Assembly (NCBI RefSeq): GCF_000349945.1
Contig: NC_020516.1
Span: 2,790,001-2,854,000, forward strand
Direction of reading: 5' to 3'
Length of the DNA stretch: 64,000 nucleotides
DNA from: Azoarcus sp. KH32C
GTDB taxonomy: Bacteria; Pseudomonadota; Gammaproteobacteria; Burkholderiales; Rhodocyclaceae
Positions within the stretch are counted from its first letter, which is position 1, and each line of letters opens with the position of its first letter. Shown piece after piece: positions 59,551 through 64,000 of this stretch. The notes under the pieces were generated by a model. That model saw only the letters and a list, made by a program, of their open reading frames with translations, searched no databases and was not told the origin of the DNA. The position numbers were made by a program, and so were the translations under genes.

Positions 59551-60225
59551 ATGACCCCGTACCAGAAGCTCTACACCCCTGAAGACGCGGCAATCGTGTT
59601 CATCGACCACCAGCCGCAGATGCTGTTCGGCGTCTCCAATATCGACCGCGCCACGCTGATCAACAACGTCACCCTGCTCGCCAAGGTCGCCAAGGAATTC
59701 AACGTGCCGACGGTCCTGACAGCCGTCGAAACAGAGTCTTTCAGCGGCTACATCTGGCCGCAACTGCTCGACGTGTTCCCTGGCCAGCCCGTGGTCGAGC
59801 GCACCTCGATGAACTCGTGGGACGACAGCGGCTTCCGCCAGGCCATCGAGGCCACCGGCCGCAAGAACATCATCATGACCGGTCTGTGGACGGAAGTCTG
59901 CGTCACCTGGCCGACGATCGAGATGCTCGGCGCGGGCTACAACATCTACGTCGTCGAGGATTGCTGCGGGGCGACCTCGCAAGCCGCGCACGACGCCGCA
60001 CTGTCGCGCATGGTCCAGGCCGGCGCGGTGCGCCTGACCACGATCCCGGCGCTGCTCGAATTCCAGCGCGACTGGAAGAACCGCGAGCATTACGACGCGC
60101 TGATGGGCATCCTCAAGCAGCAGGCCGGTGCTTACGGTGTCGGTGTCGAGTACGCCTACACGATGGTGCATAAGGCTCCGCAGTCGGCCAAGACGCCGCA
60201 GGTGGTTCCGCACAAGGAACACTGA
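59551..60225 (+). CDS. Isochorismatase-family cysteine hydrolase, YcaC-like
   Basis: 224 residues, ATG 59551 after ACGGAGA. Complete catalytic set: Asp in VFIDHQPQM, and Cys117 in TGLWTEVCVTW, with ERTSMNSWDD and the cis-peptide loop before Cys. YcaC-like enzymes form octamers and hydrolyse unidentified amides. It follows the cysteine-less paralogue by 61 bases, and a membrane monooxygenase-domain protein comes next. Confidence 0.88.
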   Translation: MTPYQKLYTPEDAAIVFIDHQPQMLFGVSNIDRATLINNVTLLAKVAKEFNVPTVLTAVETESFSGYIWPQLLDVFPGQPVVERTSMNSWDDSGFRQAIEATGRKNIIMTGLWTEVCVTWPTIEMLGAGYNIYVVEDCCGATSQAAHDAALSRMVQAGAVRLTTIPALLEFQRDWKNREHYDALMGILKQQAGAYGVGVEYAYTMVHKAPQSAKTPQVVPHKEH

Positions 60226-60280
60226 GCAATCCGCGGCAGGGGCCTGCGGGCCCCTTTCATTGAGTCCCCCGGAACCGACC

Positions 60281-60841
60281 ATGTCCATACACGTCGCAAT
60301 TACCCGCCGCGTACGCGCCGGCTGCGAGGCCGAATTCCAGCAGGCGCTGCGCGAATTTTTTCAGACTTCATTCGGGCACAGCGGCGTGATGGGCGCGAGC
60401 CTGCTCGTGCCGCCGCCGGGCTCGGACGCGCGCGAATACGGCATCCTGCGCACCTTCCGCAACGAAGAGGAGCGGGATGCCTTCTACGAGTCACCGATGT
60501 TCAAGACCTGGGACGAGCGGGCGAAGACGATGACCGAAGGCGAGCCGGTCTATCGCCGCCTCGACGGGCTCGAAGCTTGGTTCCGCTCGCCGGGCCCTCC
60601 GCCTCCGCGATGGAAAATGGCCCTGCTCACCTGGCTCGCCGTCTGGCCGGTGAGCATGATCGTGTCGGCGCTGTTCGCCCCGCTGTTCGGCCAGCTCGTA
60701 CCGAAATTCATCTTCGCCGGCGTGGTTGCCGGCGGAATCGTCATCGTACTGACCTGGGCCGCGATGCCCCTGCTGGTCAGGATCGCCCGTCCGTGGCTAC
60801 ACGGCCCAAGCCCGCAGTCCGACAAGCCGGGCGATCGATAA
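60281..60841 (+). CDS. Antibiotic-biosynthesis-monooxygenase-domain membrane protein
   Basis: 186 residues from ATG 60281; only a weak GGAA precedes. Residues 1-95 are an ABM-type ferredoxin-like domain (HVAITRRVRAGCEAEFQQAL, FRNEEERDAFYESPMFKTW). Two transmembrane helices follow (ALLTWLAVWPVSMIVSALFA and FIFAGVVAGGIVIVLTWAA), anchoring it to the inner membrane with a short charged tail. This architecture is widespread but of unknown role; it may be a quinol or small-molecule oxygenase. Confidence 0.8.
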   Translation: MSIHVAITRRVRAGCEAEFQQALREFFQTSFGHSGVMGASLLVPPPGSDAREYGILRTFRNEEERDAFYESPMFKTWDERAKTMTEGEPVYRRLDGLEAWFRSPGPPPPRWKMALLTWLAVWPVSMIVSALFAPLFGQLVPKFIFAGVVAGGIVIVLTWAAMPLLVRIARPWLHGPSPQSDKPGDR

Positions 60842-60862
60842 ACGCAATACGGGAGATGCCAC

Positions 60863-62713
60863 ATGTCGGCAGACTTGATCCTGCATAACGGACGTATCCA
60901 TACGGTCGATCGCGACAAACCTGCCGCAAGCGCGGTCGCGATCAAGGACGGGAAATTCCTCGCGGTGGGCGACGACGCGACCGTGATGGCCAAGCGCGGC
61001 ACGACGACGCAGGTGATCGACCTGCACGGTCGGCGCGTGATCCCCGGCCTCAACGACTCCCACCTGCACCTGATCCGCGGCGGCCTCAACTACAACCTGG
61101 AGCTGCGCTGGGAAGGCGTGCCCTCCCTCGCCGACGCGCTGCGGATGCTGCGCGAGCAGGCGGCCCGCACACCCAGCCCGCAATGGGTCCGCGTCGTCGG
61201 GGGCTGGACCGAGTTCCAGTTCGCCGAAAGGCGGATGCCGACGCTGGACGAGATCAACGCCGTCGCGCCGGATACTCCGGTCTTCGTCCTGCACCTCTAC
61301 GATCGCGCACTGCTCAATCGCGCCGCGCTGCGAGCCGTGGGCTACGGCAGGGACACGCCGGCGCCGCCGGGATGCGAAATCCAGCGCGATTCCTCCGGCG
61401 AACCGACCGGCATGCTGATCGCCCGCCCGAACGCGCTGATCCTGTATGCGACGCTCGCCAAGGGCCCGAAGCTGCCGTTCGAGCACCAGGTGAACTCCAC
61501 CCGCCTCTTCATGCGCGAACTGAACCGCTTGGGGGTGACGAGCGCGATCGATGCGGGCGGCGGGTTCCAGAACTATCCGGACGACTATCGCGTCATCGAT
61601 GAGCTCGCACGCGAGCAGAAGCTCACGGTGCGCATCTCCTACAACCTCTTCACGCAACGGCCGAAGGAGGAGTTGGCGGATTTCCAGAACTGGACGAGTA
61701 CGGTCACGCTTCGTCAGGGCGACGACTTCTACCGGCACAACGGCGCCGGGGAGATGCTGACCTTCTCGGCGGCGGATTTCGAGGACTTCCTGGAACCACG
61801 GCCGGACCTCGCGCCGACGATGGAAGCGGACCTCGAGAAGGTCGTGCGCCATCTCGTCGAGCACCGCTGGCCGTTCCGCCTGCATGCGACCTATGACGAA
61901 TCGATCGGCCGCATGCTGGACGTCTTCGAGAAGGTCAATCGCGACATTCCCTTCGCCGGACTGCCGTGGTTCTTCGACCACGCCGAGACCATCTCGGCGC
62001 CGAACATCGAGCGGGTGAGAGCGCTCGGCGGCGGCATCGCGATCCAGCATCGCATGGCTTTCCAGGGCGAGTACTTCGTCGATCGCTATGGTGCGGAAGC
62101 CGCACGTCACACGCCGCCGATCCGGCGCATGCTGGACGCAGGCATTCCCGTCGGGGCCGGCACCGACGCCACGCGCGTCGCGAGCTACAACCCGTGGACG
62201 GCGCTCTATTGGCTCGTGGCCGGACGCACCGTCGGCGGGCTCGAGCTCTACGGTGACGAAAATCGGCTGTCGCGCGAGACGGCGCTCGAATTGTGGACCG
62301 CCGGCAGCGCCTGGTTCTCGTCCGACCACGGCATCAAGGGCGCGATCAGGAACGGTCAGCTGGCCGACCTCGCGGTGCTTTCCGACGACTTCTTCAGCGT
62401 GCCCGAGGAAGCAATCAAGAGCATCGAATCCGTGCTGACGGTGGTCGGCGGCAAGGTCGTCTGGGGCAGTGGAGAATTCGCCCCGCTCGCCCCTCCCCCG
62501 CTGCCCGTGTTGCCCGACTGGTCCCCCGTCGCGCGCGTGCCTGGGCACTATCGGCCTGCGCCTCCTGCGGCTCAACGCGCCGAACTCCACCAGTGCGCCG
62601 GGGCTTGCACGGTGCATGGTCATCGGCACGATCAGGCGCGCAAGTCGAACGTCCCGGTGTCCGACTTTGTGGGGTTCTGGGGTGCGCTCGGCTGCTCCTG
62701 CTGGGCGATCTGA
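60863..62713 (+). CDS. Metal-dependent amidohydrolase, YtcJ-like, with Cys/His-rich tail
   Basis: 616 residues, ATG 60863 after GGGAGA. It has the amidohydrolase beta-sandwich start ADLILHNGRIHTVD, the metal-binding GLNDSHLHLIRGG, a His in WPFRLHATYDES, WFFDHAETI and the late Asp in VGAGTDATRVASYNPW. It hydrolyses an unknown C-N bond. The last ~60 residues, beyond the catalytic domain, hold AELHQCAGACTVHGHRHDQ and end in LGCSCWAI, a Cys/His-rich tail that could bind metal. Confidence 0.88.
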   Translation: MSADLILHNGRIHTVDRDKPAASAVAIKDGKFLAVGDDATVMAKRGTTTQVIDLHGRRVIPGLNDSHLHLIRGGLNYNLELRWEGVPSLADALRMLREQAARTPSPQWVRVVGGWTEFQFAERRMPTLDEINAVAPDTPVFVLHLYDRALLNRAALRAVGYGRDTPAPPGCEIQRDSSGEPTGMLIARPNALILYATLAKGPKLPFEHQVNSTRLFMRELNRLGVTSAIDAGGGFQNYPDDYRVIDELAREQKLTVRISYNLFTQRPKEELADFQNWTSTVTLRQGDDFYRHNGAGEMLTFSAADFEDFLEPRPDLAPTMEADLEKVVRHLVEHRWPFRLHATYDESIGRMLDVFEKVNRDIPFAGLPWFFDHAETISAPNIERVRALGGGIAIQHRMAFQGEYFVDRYGAEAARHTPPIRRMLDAGIPVGAGTDATRVASYNPWTALYWLVAGRTVGGLELYGDENRLSRETALELWTAGSAWFSSDHGIKGAIRNGQLADLAVLSDDFFSVPEEAIKSIESVLTVVGGKVVWGSGEFAPLAPPPLPVLPDWSPVARVPGHYRPAPPAAQRAELHQCAGACTVHGHRHDQARKSNVPVSDFVGFWGALGCSCWAI

Positions 62714-62754
62714 GGCGGGCCGATTAAGCGGCAGCGGCCAGCGTCGTCACGGCA

Positions 62755-63078
62755 TCAGATCCTGACGACGTCGGCCCATTCGGGATGGCGTTCCCGCTGT
62801 GCACGCACGAAGGGACACAGCGCAAGGATCTTGTAGCCGCCCCGCCGCGCGTCCTCGACGAGGCGTGCGGCAAGCTTTCCGCCGACGCCCATGCCGCGCA
62901 TCGCGTCCGGCACTGCCGTGTGATCGGCGATCAGCAGCTCGGTGCCCGCCTTGCTGAAGGTCAGCTCGGCCTCCTCGCCCACCCCTGGAACCCGCGCGAC
63001 GTAACGTCCCTTCGACTCCGTGTCCTCGCGCTCGATTGTCACTTCTCCTTGCAGGCGCGGCGCTTCCGGTTTGTCCAT
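62755..63078 (-). CDS. Small GNAT-like N-acetyltransferase (YjdJ type)
   Basis: 107 residues. The sequence LLIADHTAVPDAMRGMGVGG carries the acetyl-CoA loop MRGMGVGGKLA, followed by DARRGGYKILALCPFVRAQ and a HPEW ending typical of the minimal YjdJ/Gtn-like acetyltransferases. Cytoplasmic, substrate unknown. Convergent with the amidohydrolase gene. Confidence 0.85.
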   Translation of the reverse strand: MDKPEAPRLQGEVTIEREDTESKGRYVARVPGVGEEAELTFSKAGTELLIADHTAVPDAMRGMGVGGKLAARLVEDARRGGYKILALCPFVRAQRERHPEWADVVRI

Positions 63079-63160
63079 GATTTCTCTCCTGTCGCTATCA
63101 ATCAGATGTAGCCCAGAAGCGGGTCGCTTGCATCCTTGCGACTGGACATATGGGCCGTTC

Positions 63161-64000
63161 TTACAGATCGAGCAATTCGCCGAGGCGGACTACCGTAACA
63201 CCCGGACGCAACTGGCGCAGTGATGGCATGACCAGCACGCAGTTCCGATAAGGCGTACGGATCGGCTCGCCCTCGCGCCACGCGATGATCGTACCCGCCT
63301 CCGGAAAGGTTTCGAGCCCGTTGTAGTTGCCGGCGAAGCGGAAGTCGAAACTGGAGGCGACCACAGGCTCTGTCACCCTCACGACCTTCTGTGCTGGCTC
63401 AGGCTGGCTCAGCCAGCCGGGCGGGAGTTCGGTCGACTCGACGATGCCATGCAGGACTAGAAAACCTGCCGTCACCTCGCGGCCGACCTCCGCCGCACCC
63501 GCCTCCCAGTGTTGCCCGCACTCGATGAGCAGTGCGTTCTTGGGGCTCGCCGGATCGCCGAAGGCGGCGTAGTCGCGCATGCGGCGGCCTTCCGGATGCC
63601 CCTCGTCGCAGACCACCCATGCCGGCGTGCCCAGGGCACGCGCAAGCGCGAGCCCCTTCTCGAGGGGGCCGCATACCGACAGCGGCGCGCTGCGCTCGTG
63701 CATTGAGTGCAGGTCGAGCAGGAAGTCGACCTGGTCGATGACCGGGCGCATCTCGCGCGCACGACGCAGCTCGACCGAGTCGCGCGAGCGGTCGTCCAGG
63801 ATGGCCGGAGTCCACACCCGGTTGAAATCCTGATCGACGAATCGGGAGGCGTCCGGATTGGCCGGGTCGAAGCGCTCGTAGGCGGCAACGTTGGCGAAGG
63901 CCAGGGTCAGCCGCCCCCTGCGCGGCCGGATGCCCACGTCGAGAAGTTCCTTGACCACGATCGCCCCGCACACCTCGTTGCCGTGGGTGAGCGCGTTGAC
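63161..64000 (-). CDS. Aspartoacylase/succinylglutamate desuccinylase-family protein, 5' end outside window
   Basis: The frame runs from TAA 63161-63163 to the right edge, so the N-terminus is missing. At the edge is THGNEVCGA, containing the zinc-binding HxxE of this M14-like family; LDLHSMHERSAPLS supplies the third ligand and the substrate region, and LIECGQHWEAG the catalytic Glu. It hydrolyses an N-acyl or amide bond; the exact substrate is unknown. Confidence 0.88.
   Translation of the reverse strand, partial: VNALTHGNEVCGAIVVKELLDVGIRPRRGRLTLAFANVAAYERFDPANPDASRFVDQDFNRVWTPAILDDRSRDSVELRRAREMRPVIDQVDFLLDLHSMHERSAPLSVCGPLEKGLALARALGTPAWVVCDEGHPEGRRMRDYAAFGDPASPKNALLIECGQHWEAGAAEVGREVTAGFLVLHGIVESTELPPGWLSQPEPAQKVVRVTEPVVASSFDFRFAGNYNGLETFPEAGTIIAWREGEPIRTPYRNCVLVMPSLRQLRPGVTVVRLGELLDL

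Noticed and set aside
60797..62629. Minus-strand open frame of 610 codons opposite the amidohydrolase
   Set aside because: No family features; the plus-strand gene has metal-binding motifs and a ribosome site.

Overview
The window is GC-rich, densely coded DNA of a metabolically versatile proteobacterium. A betaproteobacterium of the Rhodocyclales (Azoarcus, Aromatoleum, Thauera) is the best guess, because DUF1302/DUF1329/RND catabolic clusters, sorAB, a cyanide-insensitive-type bd oxidase and a Nit1C cluster occur together there. This is inference from gene content; no rRNA or other taxonomic marker is present, and I saw no tRNA, rRNA or CRISPR array.

Layout. (1) 1-4829: end of a short-chain dehydrogenase, a small secreted repeat protein, a PaaI-type thioesterase followed by a 20-codon transporter stub, a GAF-GGDEF-EAL c-di-GMP phosphodiesterase, and a TetR regulator divergent from an HPP membrane protein with two abutting operators. 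(2) 5184-7785: bd quinol oxidase subunits I and II with a DUF2474 small subunit. (3) 7858-17510: a MocR-type regulator and a complete Nit1C cluster (MSMEG_0572-family protein, nitrilase, radical SAM, GNAT, AIR-synthase-like, glycosyltransferase, MSMEG_0570-family protein, flavoprotein) ending in an LnmK/Pnap_2097-like gene. The promoter region has a canonical sigma-54 -24/-12 element, two NtrC-type sites 32 bp apart and two MocR-type palindromes. This suggests nitrogen-controlled cyanide or nitrile assimilation beside a cyanide-tolerant oxidase. (4) 17512-17801: a hairpin, a three-copy 20-bp repeat resembling a transposon end, and a 3' fragment of an EAL gene sharing a 71-bp exact repeat with the intact EAL gene at 1695-3599.

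(5) 17852-54354: a large catabolic island for an isoprenoid-like or other branched hydrophobic compound. It holds fadH, DUF2156 and TIGR03084 proteins, an AraC regulator, an RND/MMPL transporter, a YCF48-like protein, DUF1329 and DUF1302 proteins, a degenerate acyl-CoA dehydrogenase, a secreted lipase, a MalT-like LuxR regulator, two acyl-CoA synthetases, an SDR, an acyl-CoA dehydrogenase, a three-gene biotin-dependent acyl-CoA carboxylase, an AtuA homologue, two enoyl-CoA hydratases, a TetR regulator, bioC and bioB, a FadN-like bifunctional enzyme, a thiolase and a truncated acyl-CoA dehydrogenase. A palindrome CCCCC-N4-GGGGG (or close to it) recurs in the divergent promoter regions and upstream of the lipase, and may be the operator of the LuxR regulator.

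(6) 54627-64000: sulfite dehydrogenase sorB/sorA, divergent from a PAS-GAF histidine kinase and NarL-type response regulator; two isochorismatase-fold proteins, one lacking the catalytic cysteine; a monooxygenase-domain membrane protein; an amidohydrolase; a small GNAT-like protein; and a partial aspartoacylase/succinylglutamate desuccinylase-family gene running off the right edge.
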